A stretch of 64,000 bases of DNA from an uncultured Flammeovirgaceae bacterium (GCA_937883755.1 CAKZYA010000059.1:248001-312000), one strand, 5' to 3'. Counted from the first letter of the stretch, positions 43,465 to 52,765 are shown. Numbers and translations are program-made. The notes: generated by a model not told the origin, from the sequence alone.

Positions 43465-44292
43465 ATGAAAACGATAAAGAAAATTCTCGCCCCCACTGAT
43501 TTCTCTGACCGGGCTACCCGGGCACTGAAGTACGCTATCTCATTGGCTCAGAATACGAATGCCAAGCTGTTTATTTTGAACGCCTATCCTATGACAGGAG
43601 TGTACCTTGATATCCAAGTTAGCCAGGCACAAATAGTTAAGGAGGTAAGAGAGAAGTTCGAGGAAATAGAGAAAACTCACTTAAAGGACAAAAAGATTGT
43701 TTACGAGTTTATAGATAGTGGTTCTTTTCCTGAGGAGGCTATCGAGGAAGCCATTGAGGAACATGAGATTGATCTAGTGGTAATGGGTAACCGGGGTGAT
43801 AGTAATCTAGAAAAGCTACTTGGAAGTACCACTACTCATCTTATACGACGAACCTCCTGCCCCATCTTAGCTATTCCTGAAAATGCTATCTTCACCAAGA
43901 TAGATTCAATCTTACTGGCTACCGACTATCAGCAAGTAGATCGTACCGAAACCTTTCAGGGGTTAATATCTTTAGCTGATGCTTTTCATACGAAGATTGA
44001 TGTGTTACACATCTCTGCATCAGACAAGAAGCTTGACAATGATAAACTTACGGTTGGCGATTCTCTGGATCGTATACTTCGTCCTATTCGCCATACGTAC
44101 CATTTCCAGAAAGGTGAAGATGTGTTAGAAGGGCTGAAAGCGTACTTAGAAAGGCATAATGAGGTAGGTATTTTAGCCATGATGCCGCGAGACCACACTG
44201 TTTGGGAACGGCTCACCCAAGGAAGTATTACCAAACAGGTAGTTTTTGAGGCCGACCGTCCGGTGCTGGTCTTTCATAGTCACCAGTCCTAA
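43465..44292 (+). CDS. Universal stress protein, two UspA domains
   Basis: A 275-residue tandem Usp: KKILAPTDFSDRATRALKYAI, ATP-loop in VVMGNRGDSNLEKLLGSTTTHLI; second domain degenerate (MMPRDHTVWERLTQGSITKQVV). It closely resembles the proteins at 35539-36354 and 39076-39924 in plan. Ends three bases before the stop of the convergent kinase gene. Confidence 0.88.
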   Translation: MKTIKKILAPTDFSDRATRALKYAISLAQNTNAKLFILNAYPMTGVYLDIQVSQAQIVKEVREKFEEIEKTHLKDKKIVYEFIDSGSFPEEAIEEAIEEHEIDLVVMGNRGDSNLEKLLGSTTTHLIRRTSCPILAIPENAIFTKIDSILLATDYQQVDRTETFQGLISLADAFHTKIDVLHISASDKKLDNDKLTVGDSLDRILRPIRHTYHFQKGEDVLEGLKAYLERHNEVGILAMMPRDHTVWERLTQGSITKQVVFEADRPVLVFHSHQS

Positions 44293-44295
44293 GCA

Positions 44296-45318
44296 CTATA
44301 ATAACGAAATATAATGCTTCATAAGGAGGAGATAACGCTTAATCTCCTCCTGAAGCTGTGGCGACCAGGCACTTTCTTGCGCTTGCATGCTAAGCACCTT
44401 GGCTCGTACATTAGCGCGATAGAGTTTGTAGTAGATGAACAACTGACTGTGTTTAATATCTGTAATATTAAAAGACTGCGCATAGTCTGAGTAAGTCTGG
44501 TAGAATAACTGACTTAGTGATTCATGCTGCCAGAAATCTAAGTCCATGCACAAAAAAGCTACTTCGTTTAACAAATCAATCTGCCGAAGTGAAGCATCAA
44601 ACTCAATGCAATCGAAGATAGTAGGAGGAGTCGTTAAAAAGATATTTTTGCTATGTAAATCGCCGTGTACATCCCGCACCAAACCATTTTCGCAACGTTG
44701 ACGCAGCAGATCAATATGATTGTCTAGAAAATAATCAGAAGCTGCAATTGCTTGTTCTACAATAGCTCTGTAGTCTATCCCCACATGCTGCACTAAATTG
44801 TCACTTAACCCTCCAATCGGATTGAATAATTCTTGAAAATAGCTTACCGAATAATTAGGTCGAGTTACTTTTGCGCTTCCATGAAACTCAGCTACTTTCT
44901 GAGCCAAACTGATGATGTGTAACTTCTGCACTTTCTTCATCATCAACATCTTATCCATTTCTAACGCATTATCCATGCGCTTCATTTTAAGGGCATAATC
45001 TATGGTTACTCCCTCTCCTTCACCAATCAAGTACTGATCATGGTGCTGTTTGATCGGAAGCACAGCGTGGTACATCTGGGGAGCCAATCGTTGATTTAGC
45101 CGTAACTCCTCTTCACAATAATGTCGACGCTGAGCTACGGTAGTGAAATCCAGAAAAGGTAATAGTAGTGTTTTTTTAATTTTGTATACCCATTGTTCCG
45201 TCAAAATCACGTAGGAAATATGTGTCTCGATGGCATCAGGAGGTGCCAGTAGGTTAACAGATTCTCGTGTTAGAAAACCTGAATTTTTTAGTAATTGCTG
45301 AAACTGCTCATCTGTCAT
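44296..45318 (-). CDS. APH-like kinase (COG2187 type)
   Basis: A 340-residue protein with aminoglycoside phosphotransferase-like catalytic loop VRDVHGDLHSKNIFL (Asp and Asn) and metal site TIFDCIEFDASLRQIDLL. It is the kind of domain that in many bacteria is fused to the N-terminal side of an AAA P-loop kinase. Here the P-loop protein is a separate gene upstream overlapping by four bases. Substrate unknown; an antibiotic-resistance role should not be assumed from the fold. Confidence 0.8.
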   Translation of the reverse strand: MTDEQFQQLLKNSGFLTRESVNLLAPPDAIETHISYVILTEQWVYKIKKTLLLPFLDFTTVAQRRHYCEEELRLNQRLAPQMYHAVLPIKQHHDQYLIGEGEGVTIDYALKMKRMDNALEMDKMLMMKKVQKLHIISLAQKVAEFHGSAKVTRPNYSVSYFQELFNPIGGLSDNLVQHVGIDYRAIVEQAIAASDYFLDNHIDLLRQRCENGLVRDVHGDLHSKNIFLTTPPTIFDCIEFDASLRQIDLLNEVAFLCMDLDFWQHESLSQLFYQTYSDYAQSFNITDIKHSQLFIYYKLYRANVRAKVLSMQAQESAWSPQLQEEIKRYLLLMKHYISLL

Positions 45319-45824
45319 TGCAATAGGTAATCTCGGGCAGTCTGTATCATTTGATCAATAGACTGTTTAGAAGAGTTTAATTGTAAATGAGGTTTTTGGA
45401 GAGGCTCATATTGTTGCTTAAGGAGTTTATACACATTATAATCGGCTTCACTATTCGGACGTGGCTTAGCAGTCCGTTGGCGAATAGCGTCCTCGTCGGC
45501 AGTAACTTCTATACAAAATAGTCGGCAATCGTACGCGGTAGTAAAATCTTCTACTAGCTGGCGGAAGCGCCGCAGGTGAAACGTGCCATCCAGCAATACT
45601 GACTGCCCCCCCTGTAAGTGAGGTGCAGCTTGTTCCAGCATATGCTGATATACCCGCTGCTTTTCACGTAACGTATACTTCCCACGCAGTTGATACTGAT
45701 CCCGCACTTGATCGCTACTGATATGAGCAGCTCCTAAAACTGGGGCTAACTGCCGAGCCAAGAAAGTTTTTCCACTTCCTGGTAAACCCATTACTATCAC
45801 CGTATAGGGATGTTGATCATTCAT
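45315..45824 (-). CDS. P-loop AAA-type kinase (COG0645 type)
   Basis: A 169-residue small P-loop kinase with Walker A VMGLPGSGKTFLA near the start, VLLDGTFHLRRFR as the Walker B-like strand and FCIEVTADEDAIRQR. I start at ATG 45824 directly before the P-loop domain; an in-frame start at 45875 adds 17 residues. Paired with the APH-like kinase by a four-base overlap. The gap 45876-46097 upstream shows no gene. Confidence 0.78.
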   Translation of the reverse strand: MNDQHPYTVIVMGLPGSGKTFLARQLAPVLGAAHISSDQVRDQYQLRGKYTLREKQRVYQHMLEQAAPHLQGGQSVLLDGTFHLRRFRQLVEDFTTAYDCRLFCIEVTADEDAIRQRTAKPRPNSEADYNVYKLLKQQYEPLQKPHLQLNSSKQSIDQMIQTARDYLLQ

Positions 45825-46097
45825 TAGGTGCTTAATATCTGGGTTACTGAGCAGAAAAAGAATGACGACGGTCATTCTGCTAGCTGTACTTTATCATCAT
45901 TCACTGGCTACTTAATAGTAGATGCACAACGAACGAATAATAATCGAGACTGAGAGTGTGCCCTAAATAAGGATGAACAGGTTAAGGATTTGACCACGAG
46001 AAAGTAACCGATTCGCCCTTTAGATTTGTAGTATAGAGCTAGTACTAGGAAAGTACTGGTTTCAACAATAACTGAAGTGAATTACTGCCCTTTCCTG

Positions 46098-46598
46098 CTA
46101 TTTCAATACATTTAAAAGTTGCTTACTACTCAGATATTCAAAATACCTAGCTGTAACGTTGAAGTCTTCATCTAGAATTATTAAGGTAGGTGGGGCAAAT
46201 TGACCTTCCCTTAACGCCAGTAGTTGAGCAATTTGATGGATCGAGGTTCTGGACTTATCTACCTGGTCGTTGATAAGGATTTTTCCTCCGAAGGTAATCT
46301 CTGCCTTGGTCTCCGCGTCGAAGCGTACAGCATAGTAGTTTTCATTCAGCAGATCAATCACCTCGGGTTTGGTAAACACCACCTTATCCATTTTACGGCA
46401 ATAGGTACACCAGTCGGTATAAAAATCAATGAATATTTTTTTGGGTCGATCGTTGCCACGATTGGTGGCCAGAGAATCTTCCAGTTGTTCAAAAGTTAAC
46501 CAGCGTACCGCTTCTGCTTCCTGCGCACTAGAGTGAGCACACAGGAAAAGCGAAATGGCTGTAAAGCAGCCTATAATTTTATATAGCTTTTGAATCAA
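46098..46598 (-). CDS. Secreted thioredoxin-fold protein
   Basis: A 166-residue protein with a signal peptide (ISLFLCAHSSAQ) and a thioredoxin domain with the CxxC active site in IDFYTDWCTYCRKMDKVVF, followed by LNENYYAVRFDAE and APPTLIILDED. Periplasmic thiol-disulfide exchange. It overlaps the TonB receptor stop by four bases, so it is the second gene of that operon and probably serves metal or cofactor handling there. Confidence 0.85.
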   Translation of the reverse strand: MIQKLYKIIGCFTAISLFLCAHSSAQEAEAVRWLTFEQLEDSLATNRGNDRPKKIFIDFYTDWCTYCRKMDKVVFTKPEVIDLLNENYYAVRFDAETKAEITFGGKILINDQVDKSRTSIHQIAQLLALREGQFAPPTLIILDEDFNVTARYFEYLSSKQLLNVLK

Positions 46599-48988
46599 TG
46601 TAGATTGCCTATTTTTACTGAAATGAAAACGGAACGCGGAGCCATCGGTCCGTAAATAAAGTCAGAATCACGCTCAGGTCCCGAGTCAAATTCGGGCTGA
46701 TAACTGTTAAAGATGTTTTTAGCCCCACTGCTCAATTCTACGTGGAAATCTTCGGCTACATCAAAATGGTAGCTAGCTTTTATATTCACATCCAAAAACG
46801 ATTCAGAATCAATCAAATCCAGAAAGCCAGTCTCGCTTACCACGCGCGGTACGATCATAGAGCCAGTATAAGTACCCGTCAAATCTACTGTAAAGGCATC
46901 TGTAACATTATAGAAGGTAGTAAAATAGCCATATAGGTTCGGTGTTCTCACAAATTCATCCACGGCTACCGTATTCACGGCGACAACATCTTCTGCGTCT
47001 GATACGCCTTCTTCCGGCTCAAAAAGAATTTGCGGCTCACTATAGCTGGTCTGCTGAGCGGTACCACCGAGTTGGAAAGCAAACTTGTTGGAAGGAGAAT
47101 AGCCCGCTTCAAAGTTGATACCTGAGACAGTAGCCCCTTCACCGTTTCTCACCTCTTCTACAATAGACCCATTGGGTAGAACAGAACCTGTACTTACCTG
47201 GGTGAATGGATTTTGTAACTGGGTATAAAAACCTTCTAATAAGAAATTGACCTGTGCCAACCCCACACTTTTGGTATAATTCAATGAACCGGTTAATGCA
47301 TCGGAAGTTTCTTTATCCAGGCCTTCGGACAGGATCACAAAGAGGGGTTCTCCACCCACCGAGGAAATATGCAGATCTTCGTTGAAAGCCTGTGGTGCCC
47401 GGAAGCCTCGGGCATACCCACCTCTAAACCGTAGGTTCTCATTTATTTTGTAAAGCAAGGTAGCTCGTGGGCTGAATACCCCAATATTTATGTCCGCAGT
47501 GTTATTGATGTCACCGATTTGATAATTTCCATCTACACTCGAGACATCATATCTCGCCCCCAGTAGTACAGTGAACCGTTGGTTTGGTTTCCACTCGTAT
47601 TGCGCAAAGAATCCGGTCGTATTCACTTGTTGATCAATTAAACGATTGTAGCCCTGAATTTCATCTTCGGTATCATAAGTCTGATTTTCAACTCCTACTG
47701 TAACTACATCATCGTTGGTGAAGTAGTGGTTGTATTGAACACCTGCAACCACTGCTATGTCTTCGGTAAGCCCGTAGGCATTGATGGCTAAAAGGCTGTC
47801 TTCGGCCGTTCTGCCTCCGCCCAAGCCTCCGTAGTAACTTCCTCTTTCGGTACTTTGGGCAGAGGCATAGATTGATACCTTATTTCGGTCGTCCCCACTC
47901 CACAGTTCATAATTGAGCCCACCGAAAAAAGTGTTGTGATCGAGCTCTTCCGTAATGTCCGTAAAATGCGGAGCTAAGTCCAGGCGATCTCCCCCTCGTC
48001 GGTATTCCTCGAGCGCACTAAAGTCAACAGATATTTTGCTGCGTTCGCCCGGTTTAAAAAAGGCTCTTGCCCCTAGCACCGTGTTTTCTAATTGCACTAG
48101 TTCGGTAAATCCATCTCCATTGGCATCGTAACTGTCCCGATGACGATTCATTCCGTAAAAGGTGACCCCGCTTGTCAGGCTTTCACTAACGATTGATCCA
48201 TTAATGTTAAAAGTCTGATCGACGGCACCGCCATCGATCAAAGCTGTAGTGGAGCGGATTTCCCAAGTGTTTTCTACTGGTTCTCGAGTGATGATATTTA
48301 TTGTACCGCCAATAGCATTAGAACCGTAGAGAGCAGAACCACCACTCCGAACCACTTCCACCCGCTCCACAATGTTAGTAGGGATTTGATCCAAGCCGTA
48401 TACACTGTTCAAAGCACTAAAAATTGGGCGACTGTTGATCAGGATTTGAGAATAAGCTCCTTCTAGGCCATTGAGACGAACCTGCGTGAAACCACAATTC
48501 TGGCAGTTGGTTTCTACCCGTACTCCCGGTTGAAAGTTCAACCCCTCGGAAATGGCAATAGACTGAGTAGCGTTAAGTAACTTATTATCTACCACGTTCA
48601 CTACCACTGGTGATTCTTTTCTCGATAGTGCGTAGCGAGTACCACTCACCACTACTTCATCCAGGTTAAGCTTATCTTCGTTGAGACTAATATTGATTTG
48701 GGTAGCCTGTCCTCCTTTAATTTCTACTTTATGAGTTAAGGACTGATATCCCACCTGGCTGATCTTAAAACTCTGTTGCCCAATTGGTATATTCTCCATA
48801 TGAAAATTGCCTTGCTCATCGGCACTGGTTCCCATAGTAGTTCCCATCAATTGTATGGTGGCAAAAGGTAATCCATCACCGCCAGCACTAACCTTTCCGC
48901 TCAGTGTCCCTCGATTTCCAGTGGTTTGCCCATTGGTATATGCTGTAAAACCAAATAAAAATAGTACCAGTAAAGTTAGATGTTTCAT
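46595..48988 (-). CDS. TonB-dependent outer-membrane receptor
   Basis: A 797-residue receptor from ATG 48988 (signal peptide LTLLVLFLFGFTAYTNG). Residues about 25-115 are the carboxypeptidase-regulatory-like domain common in Bacteroidota, then the plug (VVVSGTRYALSRKESPVVVNVV; RVEVVRSGGSALYGSNAIGGTINIIT) and a beta barrel ending in Phe/His-rich strand VFISVKIGNLH. The substrate is probably a metal or metal chelate, because a perfect DtxR-type palindrome lies 55 bases upstream and a thioredoxin-like partner follows. No SusD is present, so it is not a glycan system. Confidence 0.92.
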   Translation of the reverse strand: MKHLTLLVLFLFGFTAYTNGQTTGNRGTLSGKVSAGGDGLPFATIQLMGTTMGTSADEQGNFHMENIPIGQQSFKISQVGYQSLTHKVEIKGGQATQINISLNEDKLNLDEVVVSGTRYALSRKESPVVVNVVDNKLLNATQSIAISEGLNFQPGVRVETNCQNCGFTQVRLNGLEGAYSQILINSRPIFSALNSVYGLDQIPTNIVERVEVVRSGGSALYGSNAIGGTINIITREPVENTWEIRSTTALIDGGAVDQTFNINGSIVSESLTSGVTFYGMNRHRDSYDANGDGFTELVQLENTVLGARAFFKPGERSKISVDFSALEEYRRGGDRLDLAPHFTDITEELDHNTFFGGLNYELWSGDDRNKVSIYASAQSTERGSYYGGLGGGRTAEDSLLAINAYGLTEDIAVVAGVQYNHYFTNDDVVTVGVENQTYDTEDEIQGYNRLIDQQVNTTGFFAQYEWKPNQRFTVLLGARYDVSSVDGNYQIGDINNTADINIGVFSPRATLLYKINENLRFRGGYARGFRAPQAFNEDLHISSVGGEPLFVILSEGLDKETSDALTGSLNYTKSVGLAQVNFLLEGFYTQLQNPFTQVSTGSVLPNGSIVEEVRNGEGATVSGINFEAGYSPSNKFAFQLGGTAQQTSYSEPQILFEPEEGVSDAEDVVAVNTVAVDEFVRTPNLYGYFTTFYNVTDAFTVDLTGTYTGSMIVPRVVSETGFLDLIDSESFLDVNIKASYHFDVAEDFHVELSSGAKNIFNSYQPEFDSGPERDSDFIYGPMAPRSVFISVKIGNLH

Positions 48989-49042
48989 ACAACAGATTTT
49001 GCACACTTCTACATACAATATTTAGAATAACAAATATATTAA

Positions 49043-49058
49043 TTTAGATTAATCTAAA
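49043..49058. promoter_or_regulatory. Perfect 16-bp palindrome upstream of TonB receptor, DtxR-type operator candidate
   Basis: TTTAGATTAATCTAAA is its own reverse complement. Its spacing and sequence resemble operators of DtxR/IdeR/MntR metal-dependent repressors (TTAG...CTAA arms). It lies 55 bases before the receptor start in the otherwise empty 48989-49396 gap, where it would block the promoter when metal is plentiful. Confidence 0.6.
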
Positions 49059-49396
49059 AAATTTATCAAACTGTTTTTTTTAGCTTTCACTGCACATCTT
49101 TATATAGCTCTCTTAGGTAAAGACGCTATAATGAGCCTGAAGGAAGAGTCTCGAGAAATTTCTTGATTAAATTTCTATTTCTTCTAAACCACACTTAACT
49201 TTCAGTCGTAACTAAAAATATAAACTCCGTTTACTCATTGATCTTCCTTTTTGGTAGATTTATAGTTGTTTAAAAACCATAGAATGGTATATGAGGAAAA
49301 CGGTCATCAACAATACAATCTCGTTTACTGTGATATAGGGTAAGGCTCCTAGGTTGCTGAGTTATAATCTTGTTAGGATAGCTAATCAAGAACTCT

Positions 49397-51067
49397 ATGA
49401 AGCCTATTACTCAATACACAAAAAGTGGCCGCATTAACATTGCCTACCAAGTCTTTGGTTCTGGTTCTATAGACTTGGTCTATATCCCCGGATGGGTCTC
49501 TAACATCGACTGGATGTGGGCTTGCCCCGAGTTAGTCGATTTTTTGCAGGAACTGGGTAAAATTGCTCGAGTAATTCTGTTTGATAAACGGGGTACTGGG
49601 CTTTCTGACCGAGTGGTGGAGCTCTCTACGCTGGAAGAACGAATGGACGACATTCGAGCCGTTATGGATGCGGTAGGTTCTGAGAAGGCCGTCTTATTCG
49701 GACACTCTGAAGGTGGGTCAGTCTCGGCACTCTTTGCGGCTACCTACCCTAACCGAACCATTTCTTTAATTGCGTTTGGTGCATTCGCCAAACGCAAATA
49801 CTCTTCTGATTACCCATGGGCACCTACTGACGAAGAGCGACAGGCTGTCTATGATATGATTGAAAATAGTTGGGGAAGTGGTGATATGGATTTGGCATCC
49901 CTCGCCCCTTCTAAAGCTCAAGATAAAGACTTTATGGAATGGCTGGCTAATTACTTCCGTTCGGGAGCTAGCCCCAGTGCCGCTTTGGTACTTACCAAAA
50001 TGAATACACAAGTCGATATCATTGACATTCTGGATTCTATTAAAGTACCAACCTTGTTGATGCAGCGCGCCCACGATGTTGATGTAAAAATCGAAGAAGG
50101 ACGATTCATTGCCCAGCGGGTTGAAGGGGCTAGGTTTGTTGAATTTGAGGGTAGCGACCATTTATTTTGGGCGGGTAATACGCAAGAGGTCTTGGAAGAG
50201 ATCAAGGCGTTTGTGCTAAACGCTCAACCACAAATGAGTTACGAAAAGCAGCTTTTCACCATAGTGGCTGCCCGTATCATACCCTTTGAATCAACCGATA
50301 CTGACAATAAAGATTTTATCAAGCAATTTATAGCTCCTTATGGGGGAAAAATGGTTCACTATAATCACCAAACCTTTATCACAACTTTTGAAGGACCAAG
50401 CAAGGCGGTTCACTGTAGTACCGACTTACTGGCTGCCTCCCAACAATTAAATGCTCAGCTTGCTATTGGCATTCACATTAAAGAATGCGTAGTGGATGGC
50501 TCTCACCCTATCAGCATTGAAGCTAGAAATATCATAGAAGAGATATTAACACAAACAAAACCTAACCAAGTCATTGTTACTCAGACAATTAAGCATTTGC
50601 TGTCAGGGGCGGGATTAAATTTTACTCCCTACAAAACAATTTTTGAACCTACATCCGGTGAATCGCTTACTCTGTTAATGGTAAAAGATCATTTGAGGTC
50701 AAATGCTCAATTGGGTCTTCCCGATCCTAAGCAGCTTCTAAAAAATGGTTCTCTGCTGGAAAACGTGCTGCAAACCATTGACAGTCATTTAAGTAATGAA
50801 TTTTTTGGGGTAGAAGTACTCTGTGAGGAGATTGGCATCAGTGAACGGCAATTACAACGTAAGCTCAAATCAACCACCAACAAATCCCCCAACCAATTGA
50901 TTCGGTCAGTTCGACTGCATCGGGCTAAAGAATTGATTATCAATAATAAGGGTAACATCGTTGAAATTGCTTTCCAAACAGGCTTTTCCGACCCTTCGTA
51001 TTTCGCCAAATGCTTCAAAAAAGAGTTTGGCGTAACTCCTTCTTCCTTAGTGTCTGAAAGCGTATAA
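49397..51067 (+). CDS. Three-part regulator: alpha/beta hydrolase, degenerate nucleotide cyclase, AraC HTH
   Basis: A 556-residue protein. Residues 5-275 are an alpha/beta hydrolase of the kind usually fused to class III cyclases (LFDKRGTGLSDRV, ERMDDIRAVMDAVGSEKAVLFGHSEGG): Ser104 is the nucleophile and His255 in SDHLFW the likely base. Residues 283-430 have the outline of a class III cyclase, but the first metal Asp position reads FTIVAARII (Ala291/Ala292 in place of FTDIV) and the second reads QTFITTFEG, so it should be inactive. Residues 455-553 are an AraC-type double helix-turn-helix (CEEIGISERQLQRKLKS, EIAFQTGFSDPSYFAKCFKKEFG). It may bind a small molecule or hydrolyse one and control genes; the curli operon 700 bases downstream is a candidate target. 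Confidence 0.8.
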   Translation: MKPITQYTKSGRINIAYQVFGSGSIDLVYIPGWVSNIDWMWACPELVDFLQELGKIARVILFDKRGTGLSDRVVELSTLEERMDDIRAVMDAVGSEKAVLFGHSEGGSVSALFAATYPNRTISLIAFGAFAKRKYSSDYPWAPTDEERQAVYDMIENSWGSGDMDLASLAPSKAQDKDFMEWLANYFRSGASPSAALVLTKMNTQVDIIDILDSIKVPTLLMQRAHDVDVKIEEGRFIAQRVEGARFVEFEGSDHLFWAGNTQEVLEEIKAFVLNAQPQMSYEKQLFTIVAARIIPFESTDTDNKDFIKQFIAPYGGKMVHYNHQTFITTFEGPSKAVHCSTDLLAASQQLNAQLAIGIHIKECVVDGSHPISIEARNIIEEILTQTKPNQVIVTQTIKHLLSGAGLNFTPYKTIFEPTSGESLTLLMVKDHLRSNAQLGLPDPKQLLKNGSLLENVLQTIDSHLSNEFFGVEVLCEEIGISERQLQRKLKSTTNKSPNQLIRSVRLHRAKELIINNKGNIVEIAFQTGFSDPSYFAKCFKKEFGVTPSSLVSESV

Positions 51068-51759
51068 TGTCGGAAATGTCATAGTCGTGTCGGATTTCTC
51101 CCGTTTTAATGTCGGAAATATCATACAATTCGCCGGATTTTTTTCATAATGCGAGCCACTTTACTACTTACATTTGTATCATAACATTAAACAACCTTTC
51201 ATTAGTTACGATCAACCATAATTAATACCCCCACAATTATGAACCCAAACTTCTCTAGACCCAATCTGGCTATTCAATGGACATTAAGCCTATTGAATGC
51301 CACCTCTTTTGCACACACCGCATTCCTCGATTTGACAAAAATTCATCATGAATTTTTCCATTTCTGTTCTAGAGGATGTCGGGTTATTTACCGCCTATTT
51401 GCTACTAGTCGGTAAACCAGCCTATATTTTCTATCTACCTTCATTTATTGGTTCTGCGAAGTAACGCTTACGCTTAATCCCGCAGATAAACTTAATCTAA
51501 AGACCCAAAAGTCAAGTGCTCTTGGGTTAGGAAGACGTATGACCTATGTCTAAACGAATAATGAAGTAAACCAGAAACCCATGAAAAATCAAGGAACATC
51601 TTTGCCCCTAGTATGGTCTCAACCTACGCTGTTTAAAAGCCAATACCGGGCAGTTACTAGGTGGCAATTTAATTACTCTATGAAGCAGCCCGTAGCTGGG
51701 CGCTTTTTATCAGGTCGCTACTTCCGTGTCTCAAGACCAGTATAAATAACTAATGTCGT
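51068..51759. promoter_or_regulatory. 692-base region upstream of the curli operon with promoter element and possible small ORF
   Basis: TACATTTG at 51169-51176 fits the Bacteroidota -7 consensus TAnnTTTG; a T-run GGATTTTTTTCA lies upstream near the -33 position. A transcript from there would have a leader of about 580 bases before csgE. Within it ATG 51239 opens a 58-codon frame to TAA 51413-51415 that shows no family character. Repeated phrases TGTCGGAAATGTCAT and TGTCGGAAATATCAT occur at 51067-51081 and 51110-51124, just upstream of the promoter, and could be direct-repeat regulator sites. Confidence 0.45.
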
Positions 51760-52302
51760 ATGCACGCCAAACCTACTATACGTTTGAGGCTAGTCATACT
51801 AGCGACTGGGCTTCTCCTCGCCTTGCTGGCCCTTACCGGGTGCTTGGTTGTAGCGGTGAGTCAGTCACTACCCTTAAGAACCGATTCACTAGTAAGGCAG
51901 AATGATTTGCTACAGCGGGCTGTACGGGCGATCAAAGAACAGTCTGAGGCTAACGAACTGCGTGACCCCACAATGGAAATTGATGGGCTGATCATCAGTG
52001 AGACGCTCACCAAAATCGGGGTGGACTTCTATGAGTTGTTCTACCAACGATGGTCTTCACCCCCAGCCGCTAGTGGCTACGAAGTGCGGATTGAAGAATT
52101 GCCCGCTCCAGGCTTCGGTACGCTGGTGGTAGTCAAAGTCAACGAAACCACTGTTTTTCAACGGGTGCTTCAGCCCCGCTACGATCAACTGGAAGCCAGT
52201 GCTGAACTAGCCGTGGCTCTGACCCAGCGCCACGTCAATGATCAGCAACGGCTCACCCAACAACTCTACGAAGAAGACCAACAAGGCACCGGGATCTATT
52301 GA
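51760..52302 (+). CDS. csgE: Curli assembly chaperone CsgE
   Basis: A 180-residue secreted protein of the CsgE family. A signal sequence (LLLALLALTGC) is followed by the mature domain with IDGLIISETLTKIGVDFYELFYQRW, then IEELPAPGFGTLVVVKVNETTVFQRVLQPR, the conserved central pattern of CsgE. It caps the CsgG channel and delivers curlin. The LTGC may be a lipobox, which would be unusual for CsgE. First structural gene of the curli operon, 50 bases before csgF. Confidence 0.88.
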   Translation: MHAKPTIRLRLVILATGLLLALLALTGCLVVAVSQSLPLRTDSLVRQNDLLQRAVRAIKEQSEANELRDPTMEIDGLIISETLTKIGVDFYELFYQRWSSPPAASGYEVRIEELPAPGFGTLVVVKVNETTVFQRVLQPRYDQLEASAELAVALTQRHVNDQQRLTQQLYEEDQQGTGIY

Positions 52303-52351
52303 TCCTATTACTCATTAATCACTAATCATCATTCATCAACTACCCCCAACC

Positions 52352-52765
52352 ATGAAAACCTTTGCATTCTTTATTACGGCACTGGTACTTAACGTACTCT
52401 CAGCCCACGCCCAAGATTTTGTCTATCGCCCTACCAATCCGGCTTTCGGTGGTGATACCTTCAACTACCAGTGGCTGCTCAATTCGGCGACCGCCCAGAA
52501 TAGTCTGGAAGACCCAGACGCTGCATCGGGTCGGCAAGAACGCGATCCACTCGAAGACTTTCAACAAGACCTTAATCGCCGTCTACTTAGCGATCTATCC
52601 CGCTCGCTGGTCGGTGACCAATTTGGCGAGGAAGGCTTAGAAGAGGGCATCTTTGAAGTGGGTATCTTCCAGATTGAAGTCTTTGAAGGCGCCGATGGGG
52701 TCAGTATCACCATCCTGGATACCTCTACCGGAGATCAGACTACTGTCACTGTCCCTGAATTTTAG
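52352..52765 (+). CDS. csgF: Curli nucleation factor CsgF
   Basis: A 137-residue CsgF: signal peptide ending SAHAQ, then the diagnostic mature N-terminus DFVYRPTNPAFGG and FNYQWLLNSATAQN, by which CsgF plugs the CsgG pore. The C-terminal part is VFEGADGVSITILDTSTGDQTTVTVP. It couples curlin secretion to surface nucleation. Confidence 0.93.
   Translation: MKTFAFFITALVLNVLSAHAQDFVYRPTNPAFGGDTFNYQWLLNSATAQNSLEDPDAASGRQERDPLEDFQQDLNRRLLSDLSRSLVGDQFGEEGLEEGIFEVGIFQIEVFEGADGVSITILDTSTGDQTTVTVPEF

Noticed and set aside
44296-45318. Aminoglycoside-resistance gene
   Set aside because: Only the kinase fold is shared; pairing with a P-loop kinase points to the COG2187/COG0645 group, which is not known for resistance.
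51239-51415. 58-codon frame in the curli leader
   Set aside because: No recognisable domain or signal peptide; mentioned only as part of the leader, not called as a gene.
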